Positions 1-9,611 of a stretch of 64,000 nucleotides of DNA are shown piece by piece. The notes beneath the pieces were generated by a model that did no database searches, was not told where the DNA came from, and worked only from the letters and a program-made list of their open reading frames with translations. Source of the DNA: Streptomyces sp. ASQP_92 (lineage in GTDB: Bacteria > Actinomycetota > Actinomycetes > Streptomycetales > Streptomycetaceae). The DNA is taken from the NCBI RefSeq assembly GCF_025399895.1, contig NZ_JAODUA010000004.1, positions 248,001 to 312,000 of the forward strand. The letters run 5' to 3'. Within the stretch, counting starts at the first letter, position 1. Every line of letters starts with the position of its first letter. Both the position numbers and the translations under genes were made by a program.

Positions 1-1182
1 CGTACCGGGGCGATACCCGACGCGACGCAGGTCGCGATCGCCGGAATCGTGAACCACCTCGTCGACTCCATGACCCCAGCCGACGACGGGCGGTTGTGGC
101 CCGTGTCCACGCTGGCGGGCGAGGCCGGCCCCTGCACGGTGCAACAAGGCGCGGCAGGGGTGCTGGCGGTGCTGACCCGGTACTACGAGGTCACCGCCGA
201 TCCTCGCCTGCCGGAGCTCATCTCCACCGCGGGCCATTGGATCGCGGGGCGCGTCGACACCCGTTCCATACGTCCGGGCCTGCACTTCGGCGGTCGGGGG
301 ACGGCCTGGGCGCTGTACGACGCCGGGCGTGCCGTCGGCGACGACGAACTCGCGGACCGGGCCGTGGCTCTGGCCCTGGCGCCGCTGGAGTCGACCCCCA
401 GCTACGACGTCACGCACGGTTCCGCGGGCAGTGGTCTCGCCGCCGTCCATCTGTGGCACCGAACCCATGACCCGCGTTTGGCCGACGTGATCGTCGCCGA
501 CGCCGACCGCCTTGCCGCCGCCGCACGGGCGGAGCCCGCCGGTGTGAGTTGGCCGGTTCCCGCGGAGGCCGTGTCCCAAGAGGCCGGCAAACGCTATCTC
601 GGCTTCGCACACGGCACGGCGGGCATCGGATGCTTCCTCCTCGCCGCCGCGGCCGTCTCGAACCGGCGGGAGCACCTGCAACTGGCCGTAGCGGCCGGGG
701 AATCCTTGGCGGCCGATGTCCTGATGGTCGGACGAACAGCGCAGTGGCCGGCCCAGGCCGGGGACGTGCCCACAGCCCCCTACTGGTGCCATGGTGCGGC
801 CGGCATCGGTTCGTTCCTGATCCGACTCTGGCAGGCGACCGGGGACGAGCGGTTCGGCGACCTGGCCCACCATGCGGCCCGAGCGGTCATGGAGCGCGCC
901 TCACGCGCCGCCCTCACCCAGTGCCACGGTCTCGCCGGCAATGGCGACTTCCTCCTCGACATGGCCGAAGCCACCGGCGACCCGGACTATCGCGTGATGG
1001 CCGACGACCTGGCCACCCTCATTGCCACCGAACGCGCACACCGCGGAACGCACGTCGTGTTCCCCAACGAACACGGCAGGGTCTCCACCAGCTGGAGCGA
1101 CGGAGCCTCGGGAATCCTGGCGTTCCTGCTGCGCTCCCGCCACCCGAGCCCCCGGCACTGGATGATCCAGCAGCCGGGTTGA
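1..1182 (+). CDS. Class IV lanthipeptide synthetase (LanL), C-terminal cyclase part; 5' end outside window
   Basis: The frame is open from base 1, so the gene starts upstream of the window; 393 codons remain. They form a LanC-like alpha-toroid with repeated Gly-rich signatures (HGSAGSGLA, AHGTAGIGCF, CHGAAGIGSF, CHGLAGNGDF). The WCHG and QCHG motifs carry the Cys, Cys and His that bind the catalytic zinc in LanC. Class III LanKC cyclases lack these ligands, so their presence favours class IV. In that family the missing N-terminal part is a phosphoSer/Thr lyase plus a kinase, which together dehydrate the precursor. The cyclase then adds Cys thiols to Dha/Dhb. The venezuelin-like precursor lies 52 bp downstream and supports the class IV call. 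The full domain order cannot be seen here. Confidence 0.88.
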   Translation, partial: RTGAIPDATQVAIAGIVNHLVDSMTPADDGRLWPVSTLAGEAGPCTVQQGAAGVLAVLTRYYEVTADPRLPELISTAGHWIAGRVDTRSIRPGLHFGGRGTAWALYDAGRAVGDDELADRAVALALAPLESTPSYDVTHGSAGSGLAAVHLWHRTHDPRLADVIVADADRLAAAARAEPAGVSWPVPAEAVSQEAGKRYLGFAHGTAGIGCFLLAAAAVSNRREHLQLAVAAGESLAADVLMVGRTAQWPAQAGDVPTAPYWCHGAAGIGSFLIRLWQATGDERFGDLAHHAARAVMERASRAALTQCHGLAGNGDFLLDMAEATGDPDYRVMADDLATLIATERAHRGTHVVFPNEHGRVSTSWSDGASGILAFLLRSRHPSPRHWMIQQPG

Positions 1183-1234
1183 ACGACAGCGGCCCCAGCG
1201 CCGTTGTCGACACCTCGCAGAGAAGGAGATTGGC

Positions 1235-1390
1235 ATGGAAATCCAAGACCTTGAGGTTCTGGCCCACTTGCACGCCCTTCCGGAGACCGACCCGGTAGGC
1301 GTCGACGAGGCTCAGTTCGGCGGGACGTGCGCGTGCACCGGCCTGCTGACGCTTCTCAACACCGTCTGTGTCGGTGTGAGCTGTTCCTAG
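1235..1390 (+). CDS. Venezuelin-like class IV lanthipeptide precursor (LanA)
   Basis: This is a 51-residue peptide with a strong ribosome site (AGAAGGAG, 1221-1228) seven bases before the ATG. The leader contains LAHLHALPETDPVGVD, which as I recall matches the venezuelin (VenA) leader almost exactly. The C-terminal core contains GTCACTGLLTLLNTVC and ends VGVSCS. It has four Cys, and the Thr residues sit where ring-forming residues lie in venezuelin. Compared with VenA from memory, the core has mainly conservative changes (Ile to Val, Ala to Ser at the end) and a non-charged Ala in the first ring where VenA has Glu. Gene order LanL, LanA, ATPase, permease is that of venLATH. The product should be a globular four-ring lanthipeptide; its activity is unknown. 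Confidence 0.93.
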   Translation: MEIQDLEVLAHLHALPETDPVGVDEAQFGGTCACTGLLTLLNTVCVGVSCS

Positions 1391-1399
1391 CCCATGAAC

Positions 1400-1438
1400 C
1401 TCCGGTCGGTGGCCCGCCTCGGCGGCCGCCGACCGGAG
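1400..1438 (+). terminator. Hairpin after lanA, probable attenuating terminator
   Basis: A perfect 10-bp stem (CTCCGGTCGG at 1400-1409 pairing with 1429-1438) lies ten bases after the precursor stop and before the exporter genes. No U-tract follows. Such a stem would let much more precursor message accumulate than exporter message. Confidence 0.6.
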
Positions 1439-1496
1439 CGACGGCCGCCGGGGCCGGCAGGCCTGCGGACGACACTCCCGTAGACAAGGACCGACC

Positions 1497-2609
1497 ATGC
1501 GGCCCCAAGCCGAGGACGACGCCTCCACCCGAGCCGGCCGGCCGCCGGTCACCCTCATGAGCCCCGCTCGTCCGGAGCCCGAGAGCCCGTCCGCGTACGC
1601 CATCAGGACGCGGGGTCTGGTGAAGAGCTACCCGGCCCCCGGCGGAACCACCATCGATGCCGTGCGCGGGCTTGACCTGGACGTGCTGCGCGGTGAGACG
1701 TTCGCCTTCCTCGGCCCCAACGGCGCGGGGAAGTCGACCACCATCGCCCTGCTGTGCGCCCTGGCCCGTCCGACGGCCGGAGAGGCCACGGTGGCGGGCG
1801 TCGATGTGCTCAGGCAACCGGACCAGGTACGGAGACGGGTCGGGATGCTCTTCCAACACAGCGCTCTGGACCCGGATCTGACGGCCCAACAGTCTCTTTT
1901 CATTCACGCGCGTCTCTACGGTCTGCGTCGTCGCGACGCGCGCCTGCGCACCGCCGAGACCCTTGAACACGTCGGGCTCATCGACCGGCGGCGGTCCCCC
2001 GTACGCACCCTGTCCGGAGGCATGCGCCGCCGACTGGAGCTCGCGCGCGGCCTGTTGCACCGGCCGCAGCTCCTGTTCCTCGACGAGCCGACCACGGGAC
2101 TCGACCCGCACGCCCGCGCTCAGATCTGGGACTACCTGCGCGTGCTGCGCGACCAGCACGGAAGCACGCTGTTCGTCACCACCCACTACCTGGAGGAGGC
2201 CGAGCACTGCGACCGGCTCGGCATCATCGACCACGGCCGGCTCGTGACGCAGGGTACGCCCGGCGTGTTGAAGGCCGCGATCGGGGACGACCGGGTGGCC
2301 CTGCGCACGAGCGACGACGCGACAGCACGTCGGATCATCGGCCGGACCGTGCCCGCAGGTCCCGCCATCACCCTGGACGGCGCGGGCGTGTCCTTGCGGC
2401 TGCCCGAGGGGAGTACGTGGATTCCCCGGCTGTGCGCGGCACTTGAGGACCACGGCATCGCGGTGCACGCCGCGTCCTCGGCCCCGCCGACGCTCGACGA
2501 CGTCTTCTTCCACCACACCGGCCGCAGCATCCACACCCCCTGGTCGCCGCAGGCGCGGTCCGCCACGGCCCCGGGCACGGTGACGCCGGTTGCCGAGGAG
2601 GCCACATGA
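1497..2609 (+). CDS. ABC transporter ATP-binding protein, DrrA/LanT(VenT)-like
   Basis: A 370-residue cytoplasmic ATPase. It shows Walker A GPNGAGKST, signature LSGGMRRRLELARG, Walker B LLFLDEPTTGLD and the switch His in FVTTHYLEEAEHCD. The architecture is that of DrrA/NodI-type exporters, with an extra C-terminal domain after about residue 245. It pairs with the permease, whose ATG overlaps its stop by 4 nt. Its place after the lanthipeptide precursor suggests export of, or self-protection against, that peptide. ATG 1497 has a weak AAGGA upstream. A second ATG at 1557 is possible, and the first about 20 residues look disordered. No leader-peptidase domain is present, so leader removal must be done elsewhere. 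Confidence 0.93.
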   Translation: MRPQAEDDASTRAGRPPVTLMSPARPEPESPSAYAIRTRGLVKSYPAPGGTTIDAVRGLDLDVLRGETFAFLGPNGAGKSTTIALLCALARPTAGEATVAGVDVLRQPDQVRRRVGMLFQHSALDPDLTAQQSLFIHARLYGLRRRDARLRTAETLEHVGLIDRRRSPVRTLSGGMRRRLELARGLLHRPQLLFLDEPTTGLDPHARAQIWDYLRVLRDQHGSTLFVTTHYLEEAEHCDRLGIIDHGRLVTQGTPGVLKAAIGDDRVALRTSDDATARRIIGRTVPAGPAITLDGAGVSLRLPEGSTWIPRLCAALEDHGIAVHAASSAPPTLDDVFFHHTGRSIHTPWSPQARSATAPGTVTPVAEEAT

Positions 2610-3493
2610 CCGCGCCCACGCTGCCGGCCCCGGACGCCGCGACCCCGGACGGTCCCGGCGCCTGCGACGACACCGGCCGCGGGACGGCACCCCGACTGCG
2701 CCACGAACTGCGTGCGGTCCACGCCCTGGTCCACCGCGACTTGCTGCGCCTGGCGTCCCAGCCCGTCCACACCGCGCTGATGCTGGTCCAGCCGGTGCTG
2801 TACCTCTTCATCCTGGGCGGCGGCCTCGCCGCCCTGATCCCAGACGCCACGCTGGGCGTCGGCTACCAGACCTACCTGTTTCCCGGCGTCCTGATGATGA
2901 CGGTGCAGACGCCGACCATCATGGTCGGCATCCGTCTGATCACCGACCGCCAGAGCGGCTATCTGCGGGAACTCCTGATGGCTCCCGTCAGCCGCCCCAC
3001 CCTGCTCCTCGGAAGCTGCGCCGGCGGCACCATCGTCTCCACGGTCCAGGGCGCTGTCCTGCTCACACTCGTCGGCACCGTCGGCCTGCCCTATGACCCG
3101 CTCCTCCTGATGCTGCTCCTCGCCGGCATGATCCTGACCTCGTTCACCCTTACCGCGCTGGCCCTGGCCCTGGCCGTGACCCTCAGCCGCCCCGAAGTCT
3201 TCAACATGCTGCTCGGCCTGGTGATGATGCCGCTGGTGCTCCTGTCCGGCGGCTTCTTCCCCATCAAGAACCTGCCGGGCTGGGCCCATGCGGTGGCCGC
3301 GGTCAACCCGCTCGCCTACGGAGTGGACCTGCTCCGCCGGTGTATCGCGCTCCGGGTGCCGGGCGAGGCGGCCGGCACCGGTGTCCGGTGGTTTCACTGG
3401 CAGCCCCCGCTCCTCCTGGAAGGCGGCCTCCTGCTGGCCTGCGGGACCGGGGCCCTGCTCTGGGCCGCCCACCTGTTCAGCCGCCCCGAGTGA
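2606..3493 (+). CDS. ABC transporter permease, DrrB/VenH-like
   Basis: A 295-residue membrane protein of the ABC-2 type. After a hydrophilic N terminus of about 45 residues it has roughly six hydrophobic segments, the first being TALMLVQPVLYLFILGGGL. The family motif near the fifth helix is present (LSGGFFPIKNLPGW). The start codon overlaps the ATPase stop (ATGA), giving translational coupling. The two proteins should form the exporter of the class IV lanthipeptide. The gene ends 48 bp from the convergent phosphoketolase gene, so it is the last gene of this locus. Confidence 0.92.
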   Translation: MTAPTLPAPDAATPDGPGACDDTGRGTAPRLRHELRAVHALVHRDLLRLASQPVHTALMLVQPVLYLFILGGGLAALIPDATLGVGYQTYLFPGVLMMTVQTPTIMVGIRLITDRQSGYLRELLMAPVSRPTLLLGSCAGGTIVSTVQGAVLLTLVGTVGLPYDPLLLMLLLAGMILTSFTLTALALALAVTLSRPEVFNMLLGLVMMPLVLLSGGFFPIKNLPGWAHAVAAVNPLAYGVDLLRRCIALRVPGEAAGTGVRWFHWQPPLLLEGGLLLACGTGALLWAAHLFSRPE

Positions 3494-3541
3494 CGCGCCA
3501 GTCGGCGCGGGGGACATGCCCGGTGCGGGGAGGGCGCTGGG

Positions 3542-5887
3542 TCATTCGGTCCAGGTCCAGTCGGCGACCTCCGGAAGGTCCGTGCCGTGCTCGCGGATCC
3601 AGGCATGGTGGCGAGTGCGGTGGTCTGTCATGGCCTGCCGGACACCGGCTGCCCGCGCGGCAAGGCCCGGAACGCGGTCGATGACGTCCATCACCAGGCG
3701 GAACCGGTCCAGGTCGTTGCGCACCACCATGTCGAACGGGGTCGTGGTGGTGCCGGACTCCTTGTAGCCGCGTACGTGCAGGTGGGCGTGGCCGGCGCGG
3801 CGGTAGGCGAGACGGTGGATCAGCCAGGGATAGCCGTGATACGCGAAGATCACCGGCTTGTCCGGGGTGAACAGCGCGTCGTACTCCAAGTCCGGCATTC
3901 CGTGCGGGTGTTCCTCGTGGGGCAGCAGCTTGGTCATGTCGACGACATTGACCACCCGCACCGCGAGGTCGGGCAGGTGCCGGCGCAGCAGGGCCGCGGC
4001 GGCGAGGACTTCCTGGGTGGGCACATCGCCCGCGCAGGCCAGGACCACGTCCGGCTCCCGTGAGCCGTCCTCCGTGCCGGCCCACTCCCAAATCCCGGCA
4101 CCGCGTGCGCAGTGCGTGCGGGCTTCGTCGAGGGAGAGCCAGTCGAAGCACGGCTGCTTCCCCGCGACGATCACATTGACGTAGTCACGGCTGCGCAGGA
4201 CGTGGTCGGCCACCGACAGCAGGGTGTTGGCGTCCGGGGGCAGATAGACCCGGACGACCTCCGGGCTCTTGTTCAGTACGTGGTCGACGAATCCGGGATC
4301 CTGGTGCGAGAACCCGTTGTGGTCCTGGCGCCAGACGTGGGAGGTCAGAAGGTAGTTGAGGGAGGGGATGGGCGCCCGCCACGCCAGTCGGCGCGAGGTC
4401 TTCAGCCACTTGATGTGCTGGTTGACCATCGAGTCGACGATGTGGACGAACGCCTCGTAGCAGGAGAAGAGACCATGGCGGCCGGTGAGGTTGTAGCCCT
4501 CCAGCCAGCCCTGGCAGAGGTGTTCGGAGAGGATTTCCATCACCCGGCCGTCCCGGGCGAGATGCTCGTCGGTCTCCAGGATCTCCGCCTGCCAGGCCTT
4601 GCCCGTAACCTCGAAGATCGCTTCCAGCCGGTTGGAGGCGGTCTCGTCCGGGCCCACCACCCGAAAGTCCCGGTGCTCGGCGGAGTCGGCCGCGACCCGG
4701 GCGAGCAGACCGCCCAGAATCCGGGTCGGCTCGTGCAGGGTGACGCCGCGCTTGTCGACCGGAACCGCGAAGTCCTCCAGGGGCGCGATGGGCAGGTCCC
4801 GGGTCAGCAGGCCACCGTTGGCGTGCGGATTGGCCCCCAGGCGCAGCTCGCCGTCCGGCACGCAGGCCAGGACCCGTTCGGTCGGGCGCCCGTCGGTGTC
4901 GAAGAGCTCCTGCGGCCGGTAGGAACGCAGCCATTCCTCCAACTGCCGTAGATGCGCCGGGTTTTCGCGCACGGTGGCGAGCGGCACCTGGTGGGAGCGC
5001 CAGGTCCCCTCGACCGGTACGCCGTCGACCACGGCCGGCCCGGTCCAGCCCTTCGGCGTGCGCAACACGATGACCGGCCACGCCGGGCGGCCGCCGCCTT
5101 GTGCCCTGGCCTGCTCGATCCCCTCCAGGGCTTGGTCCATGGCACGCGCCATGCTCAGATGCACCGTGTCGGGGTCGGACCCGGTCACGTGGATCGGCTG
5201 GTACCCGTAGCCCGTGAGCAGGGAGTCGAGTTCGGCCTGCGGGATGCGGGACAGGACCGTCGGGTTTGCGATCTTGTATCCGTTCAGGTGGAGGATCGGC
5301 AGGACGGCTCCGTCCCGGGCCGGGTCGAGAAACTTGTTGGAGTGCCAGGAGGCGGCGAGCGGACCCGTTTCGGCCTCACCGTCGCCGATCACACACGCGA
5401 CCAGCAGGCCGGGGTTGTCGAAGGCGGCCCCGTAGGCGTGGGCGAGGGAGTAGCCCAGTTCGCCGCCCTCGTGGATGGAGCCGGGCGTCTCGGGCGCGAC
5501 GTGGCTGGGCACCCCGCCGGGGAAGGAGAACTGGCGGAACAGCTTCGCCATGCCCGCCGCGTCGCGGCTCACGTCCGGATAGACCTCCGCATAGGAGCCG
5601 TCCAGCCAGGAGTTGGCCAGTACGGCCGGCCCTCCGTGGCCCGGGCCCCAGACACACATCGCGTCCAGGCCGCGCTCCTGGATCACCCGGTTGAGGTGGG
5701 TGTGGACCAGGTTCAGCCCCGGCGAGGTACCCCAGTGGCCGAGCAGCCGCGGCTTGATGTGCTCGGGGCGCAAGGGCTCGGTCAGCAGCGGGTTGGCCAT
5801 CAAATAGATCTGGCCCACGGCCAAGTAGTTGGCCGCCCTCCAGTGCGCGTCCAGAGCTGCCAGGTCGACCTTGCGGTCGTTCGTCAT
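3542..5887 (-). CDS. Xylulose-5-phosphate/fructose-6-phosphate phosphoketolase
   Basis: A 781-residue cytoplasmic ThDP enzyme that splits xylulose-5-P (or fructose-6-P) with phosphate into acetyl-phosphate and glyceraldehyde-3-P (or erythrose-4-P). Family blocks are clear: [12 protein letters not shown] near the N terminus, GPGHGGPA, the cofactor region [11 protein letters not shown], and the central HQDPGF and [10 protein letters not shown] segments. Length fits the family. The reading frame continues 20 codons further upstream, but I chose ATG 5887 because GGAGGAG lies just before it. It is a single gene, convergent with the lanthipeptide exporter. The role is central carbon metabolism and acetyl-phosphate supply, with no evident link to its neighbours. 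Confidence 0.97.
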   Translation of the reverse strand: MTNDRKVDLAALDAHWRAANYLAVGQIYLMANPLLTEPLRPEHIKPRLLGHWGTSPGLNLVHTHLNRVIQERGLDAMCVWGPGHGGPAVLANSWLDGSYAEVYPDVSRDAAGMAKLFRQFSFPGGVPSHVAPETPGSIHEGGELGYSLAHAYGAAFDNPGLLVACVIGDGEAETGPLAASWHSNKFLDPARDGAVLPILHLNGYKIANPTVLSRIPQAELDSLLTGYGYQPIHVTGSDPDTVHLSMARAMDQALEGIEQARAQGGGRPAWPVIVLRTPKGWTGPAVVDGVPVEGTWRSHQVPLATVRENPAHLRQLEEWLRSYRPQELFDTDGRPTERVLACVPDGELRLGANPHANGGLLTRDLPIAPLEDFAVPVDKRGVTLHEPTRILGGLLARVAADSAEHRDFRVVGPDETASNRLEAIFEVTGKAWQAEILETDEHLARDGRVMEILSEHLCQGWLEGYNLTGRHGLFSCYEAFVHIVDSMVNQHIKWLKTSRRLAWRAPIPSLNYLLTSHVWRQDHNGFSHQDPGFVDHVLNKSPEVVRVYLPPDANTLLSVADHVLRSRDYVNVIVAGKQPCFDWLSLDEARTHCARGAGIWEWAGTEDGSREPDVVLACAGDVPTQEVLAAAALLRRHLPDLAVRVVNVVDMTKLLPHEEHPHGMPDLEYDALFTPDKPVIFAYHGYPWLIHRLAYRRAGHAHLHVRGYKESGTTTTPFDMVVRNDLDRFRLVMDVIDRVPGLAARAAGVRQAMTDHRTRHHAWIREHGTDLPEVADWTWTE

Positions 5888-6476
5888 GGTGACTCCTCCG
5901 TGTCGATGCTTCGTCGGGGGCGGGTACCACGCGTCGCTGACGCGCATGCGGCCCGTCAGCCGTGCGGACCCCCTCCTGAGGAATCCCGGCCACCGCCGGG
6001 CGGGACGCGTGGTGCGGTACGGAGTGCACCGCCGGGCGGGACGCGTGGTGCGGTAGGGAGTGGTGAACGGTGCCGGACTTCATGCTTGGGTGGCCCCGGC
6101 GCCGACGGGACCCAACCACCGGCAGCCGGCCCAGAGCACCGCGTCCCAGAGTGCCGCGCGGGCCGCCCCCCGACGACTTCCGGTCACGCCTCGACCGCGC
6201 CTTTCACCCGGTCGGCGGGCACGACCGCCACCAGGAACGCCCTGCGCGTGAGCATCCGACCCCGTGCGTGGCGTCAGGTCAGGGGTCCGGAGGCCACGGC
6301 TGCTCCGGAGAGGCCTCACGGGCCGGGTGGCGTCGGGCGTGAACCAGGATCAGGCACGGCCCATGCAGCCGTCGGCCTGGCGGGACGCGAACTCCCTTAC
6401 AGCGCGCGGCCGTTCGGCCGGGTAGAGCGCGATCCCACCCGGAGCGAGCATCCCTTCGGCCTGGTGGGACGCGGCC
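5888..6476. other. Intergenic region upstream of phosphoketolase gene
   Basis: This 589-bp stretch must hold the phosphoketolase promoter and the 3' flank of the fic gene. I see no convincing gene. It contains a 36-bp tandem duplication (annotated separately). Several short GC-rich inverted repeats lie further on, none clearly a terminator. Confidence 0.5.
5991..6062. repeat. Two tandem copies of a 36-bp unit
   Basis: Bases 5991-6026 are repeated at 6027-6062 with one mismatch (position 29 of the unit, C versus G). The unit begins CACCGCCGGGCGGGACGCGT. It lies about 105 bp upstream of the phosphoketolase start. It could be a duplicated protein-binding site or a neutral duplication. Confidence 0.85.
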
Positions 6477-7868
6477 TCAATCTGCGGCGAGCGTCCCTCC
6501 GGCCTCGTCGGCGGTGTTGCGTCGGGTCCCCGCAAGATGGATGTTGATGTAGCGGACGAGGGCCAGCGCGTCCTGCGGGGCGTCGGCCTGGAAGGTGACG
6601 CGTCGCAGGAGGCTGACTCCATCGAGGGCGATGCCCTCGCGGGCGAGGACGAAGACGAGGGTCAGGAAAGCGGACCGCGCGTTGCCGTCGTCGAATGGAT
6701 GAAAGAAGCAGACGTCGAGATAGGCACGCGCGGCGCGGGCCGTCAGACCGAGAGGTTGGTCGGCGCCGGATGCGCTCTCTGCCAGACACGTTTCGAAGCG
6801 GACACGGGTGTCGGGCCCGATGCCGTAGCGCTCACGGCTCCCCTTGGCGAAGGCGGGCGCCCCGCGGAATGGGGGGCGTCGCGAAGTGGCCAGGACATGC
6901 TGCTGCCACCCACTGAGCAGGTCGAAGTCGAGCCGCGCTCCGCATGCCGCATCCGCCCGGAGCAGTTCGAGGGCGCTGAGCAGCCCCTCGGCGCGGGCAG
7001 GCTCGATGGCGGCGTCGAAGGCCTTGATGTCGTCCGCCGCGCCGTCTCGAAGGGGCACAACCGGTCCGTCCGCGCCCCCGTCCGCGATCTCGTGCCACGG
7101 CACCGACTCCCGTATCTCGAGCCAGCGTTGCAAGTGGTCCTGAGTCGGCGCGTCTGCGCGGAAACCGCCGCCCGTCGGCTGCACGGAGAGCGCGAGCTGC
7201 TCCGCGACGTCGTCGACCACCACCGCGTCAGGTCCGATCCAACTGTGGAAACGACCACCGATCGCCCCGTCGACCAAGCCCTCGGCCACGTCGGGCGCGA
7301 CTCCCCAGCGATTGAGGAACCAGGTCAGCACTTGGCGACAGTGGCCCTGCCAGCCGCTGCCGCAGCCGGTGCGGTCAACGACCTGGAGGATCAGATTCCG
7401 CGCCGCCCGCTCCCATAGGATCCGCTGGCCTTCGATGTCGGCCAGGTCCAGCGGATACGCCTCGAACCAACCGGCAAGGTCTTCCAACCACTCACGCCAC
7501 TCACGCAAGGCCGCTTCGACACGGGACAGCGTCTCTTCCGATGTGGTGATCGAGTCCTGTGGGCAGCACCAATTCCCTATCGGTCCCCCGTCGAAGTCAC
7601 CCTCGTCGTGCGTCCAGCGCCACCCCGTGGTCCATCGGCCGTAGTGCTGGACGAGGGCGTAGGACATGGCGTTGGCCCACGACTCGGCCACCTCGTTGTT
7701 CCAGGTACTCAGCGCCGGGTCATCGAAAGGGACGTCCGGGCGGATCGGTACACAACGGGCCGGCCCGAGCGAGCGCACCGTCTGTGCCACGTCCGCCCCG
7801 TCGAAGGCGTGACGGGCGGGATCCACGTCATCCCAGGTCAGGAAGCGGGGAGCCAGTTCAACGATCAC
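6477..7868 (-). CDS. Fic/DOC-family protein with long N-terminal region
   Basis: A 463-residue protein. The C-terminal third is a Fic domain with HPFDDGNARSAF at about residues 390-401. The catalytic His, the Asp and the anion-hole Gly-Asn are present. The second Arg of the usual HxFx(D/E)GNxRxxR motif is replaced by Phe, and the second Gly is Ala. Fic domains usually transfer AMP to a target hydroxyl; Doc, which also lacks that Arg, phosphorylates instead, so the chemistry here is open. The first 230 residues are Trp- and acid-rich and I do not recognise them. I saw no clear S/TxxxE(G/N) inhibitory helix. The start is GTG with a weak GGCAGG upstream. No antitoxin gene is adjacent, so a toxin-antitoxin role is not supported by context. 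Confidence 0.8.
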   Translation of the reverse strand: MIVELAPRFLTWDDVDPARHAFDGADVAQTVRSLGPARCVPIRPDVPFDDPALSTWNNEVAESWANAMSYALVQHYGRWTTGWRWTHDEGDFDGGPIGNWCCPQDSITTSEETLSRVEAALREWREWLEDLAGWFEAYPLDLADIEGQRILWERAARNLILQVVDRTGCGSGWQGHCRQVLTWFLNRWGVAPDVAEGLVDGAIGGRFHSWIGPDAVVVDDVAEQLALSVQPTGGGFRADAPTQDHLQRWLEIRESVPWHEIADGGADGPVVPLRDGAADDIKAFDAAIEPARAEGLLSALELLRADAACGARLDFDLLSGWQQHVLATSRRPPFRGAPAFAKGSRERYGIGPDTRVRFETCLAESASGADQPLGLTARAARAYLDVCFFHPFDDGNARSAFLTLVFVLAREGIALDGVSLLRRVTFQADAPQDALALVRYINIHLAGTRRNTADEAGGTLAAD

Positions 7869-8185
7869 TGCACAAGCCTGCCACGCCCGCTCCGGGCTCC
7901 CATAGTGGTTTTCGCCGACTCAGGACTGCGCTGGGCCGGCGCGCCACGTCCACACGTCCATCGCTGGACTCACCACGTCGACCGCTGAACCAATGCCGTG
8001 GCTTTCGAGCGGCTGGGCGTCGGCACCCATTCCAGTCTGGGAGCGAGGACCGCTGCGCGCAGACCATGCCGTGCGCCTCTCAACTCCGTGGCGCTGGAGG
8101 GAAGTTGAGTTGAGAGTCAGCACGTTCGTCGCCAGGTCATAGAGATTAGCGTGGCAATCACCCATCTTTTCGGGCAGGGTGCCGA
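7869..8185. other. Divergent intergenic region between fic and HEAT-like genes
   Basis: This 317-bp region should hold both promoters. The only structure I note is an inverted repeat: CTCTCAAC at 8077-8084 can pair with GTTGAGAG at 8109-8116. A second overlapping arm (AGTTGAG, 8103-8109) could pair with 8079-8085. It may be an operator or a short stem in the leader of the rightward gene. Confidence 0.4.
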
Positions 8186-9424
8186 ATGATGAGTGATGAG
8201 AACGAGATGACGTATGCCCGCTTCGACTCGATTGAGGGGTTGCTGCAACGGGGGCACGGCCTGGGTGTCGTGCGGGCGATGCAAGATCCCCCCATGGCTG
8301 CACCCTTCGTCTACGAGGGGGTCCGACATGACTGGCGGTACGACGGCACTGATCACCGCGCCCGCTACCTCGCCGGGCTGGTCCGGGATCTGAATCTGCC
8401 GCTGGCGCCGGTCGTGGCGCTGCTGGCCGGGGACGAGGGACAGAGCCGACGGGCTGTCGACGTGCTGGAACTGCTCGCCCTTGATGGCAACAACGAGGCG
8501 CGCGAGGCGCTCCGCTCCCATGTCCGGGAAGGCGCGCACTGGGTCTACGTATTGGAGTCGATCTCCGACGCTTGGCCCTTGGAGTGGTGGGAGGACCTGG
8601 GCGGGGTCGCGCGGGCCCGGATCGGCGGGGAGCCCGAGCTCCCGTGGTTGGACGAACCGTGGACGCGGTTCGGCATCGAGATCGAGAGGTCGGACCCGGG
8701 CCCGGCCGCTCACGACCTGAGCGGACTTGCGGACAGCGAGCTGCTGGACGTGCTGGCCGGCACCCGGCCCGAGGCCTGCAGCAGGGTCGAGGCCCTGCGC
8801 GAGCTGTCCCGCCGGGATCCCGTGGAGGGGCTGATTCCTCTGGTGCCCTCGCTCGTGATCGCTGGGGGCGACCGTCCGCTTCCTCTGCTCCGGCAGGCCG
8901 TCCGCCACCTCGGACCCTCGGCCGTACCGGCCGCGCGCAGCTGGGCGGAGGACGAGCGGGAGTGGCTGGCGCTGCTCGGCTCGGATGTCCTCGCCGATCA
9001 TCTCGGCCCCGAGGTGCTACCCGCCCTCGTAGCCGAACTCGCCGGCCAATGGCGGGCCCGTGCGTGGTGCGGCCCAGACGCCACCGCGAACAGGCTTGTC
9101 CGCTTCGGACCGGCAGCCGCCGAGACGGTGCCGGGCCTCCGCCGGTTCTGGCTGCACACACCGCACTCCTATGAGCGGGCCGCCTATCTGGCGGCATGGG
9201 TAGCCATCGACCCGGACGGAGTGGGCCCCACCCTCACCGAATCCCTATGGGACGGCCAGGAACAGGTCCGACTGCTGGGAATCACCCACGCCCCGGACCG
9301 ACCCGAAACCCTGGAGCGCATCGCGGCGCTGCGTGACGACCCGATGGAGGCCCCCGGCGTACGGGCAGGCGCCCAGGCAAGGCTCGCCACCACGGCGACC
9401 GCGGCCACTCCGTGTTCACCCTGA
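8186..9424 (+). CDS. HEAT-repeat-like hypothetical protein
   Basis: A 412-residue, mostly helical, acidic soluble protein without signal peptide or membrane segment. The sequence is built of Leu/Ala-rich helix pairs separated by short turns (for example AVDVLELLALDGNNEAREALRS and later LTESLWDGQEQVRLLGITHA, each quoted in part). This is the pattern of HEAT/ARM-type solenoids that serve as binding scaffolds. I see no catalytic motif. There are two consecutive ATGs (8186 and 8189) and the ribosome site is weak (GGCAGGG). It stands alone, divergent from fic. Its function is unknown; similar solitary HEAT proteins are common in Streptomyces. Confidence 0.75.
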   Translation: MMSDENEMTYARFDSIEGLLQRGHGLGVVRAMQDPPMAAPFVYEGVRHDWRYDGTDHRARYLAGLVRDLNLPLAPVVALLAGDEGQSRRAVDVLELLALDGNNEAREALRSHVREGAHWVYVLESISDAWPLEWWEDLGGVARARIGGEPELPWLDEPWTRFGIEIERSDPGPAAHDLSGLADSELLDVLAGTRPEACSRVEALRELSRRDPVEGLIPLVPSLVIAGGDRPLPLLRQAVRHLGPSAVPAARSWAEDEREWLALLGSDVLADHLGPEVLPALVAELAGQWRARAWCGPDATANRLVRFGPAAAETVPGLRRFWLHTPHSYERAAYLAAWVAIDPDGVGPTLTESLWDGQEQVRLLGITHAPDRPETLERIAALRDDPMEAPGVRAGAQARLATTATAATPCSP

Positions 9425-9611
9425 CCCGCCCTGAGCCGGCCATACCCCCGCGGCGACTCCCGCTCTCTTGAACACGCCAGACCGCAGTTTCACGTCCCCT
9501 GGGAGCCCTGGCGGGCAGAACCCCGCGAACCGCGGTCCGGTGCGACCCGGCTTCGCCGATTACTTTCCGGCGGCCGCCCGGTCTACCCCTCGACGACAAA
9601 GGGAGCACACC

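Noticed and set aside
6477..7868. Fic toxin-antitoxin module
   Set aside because: No small antitoxin gene is adjacent on the same strand; the neighbouring HEAT-like gene is divergent and of ordinary size.
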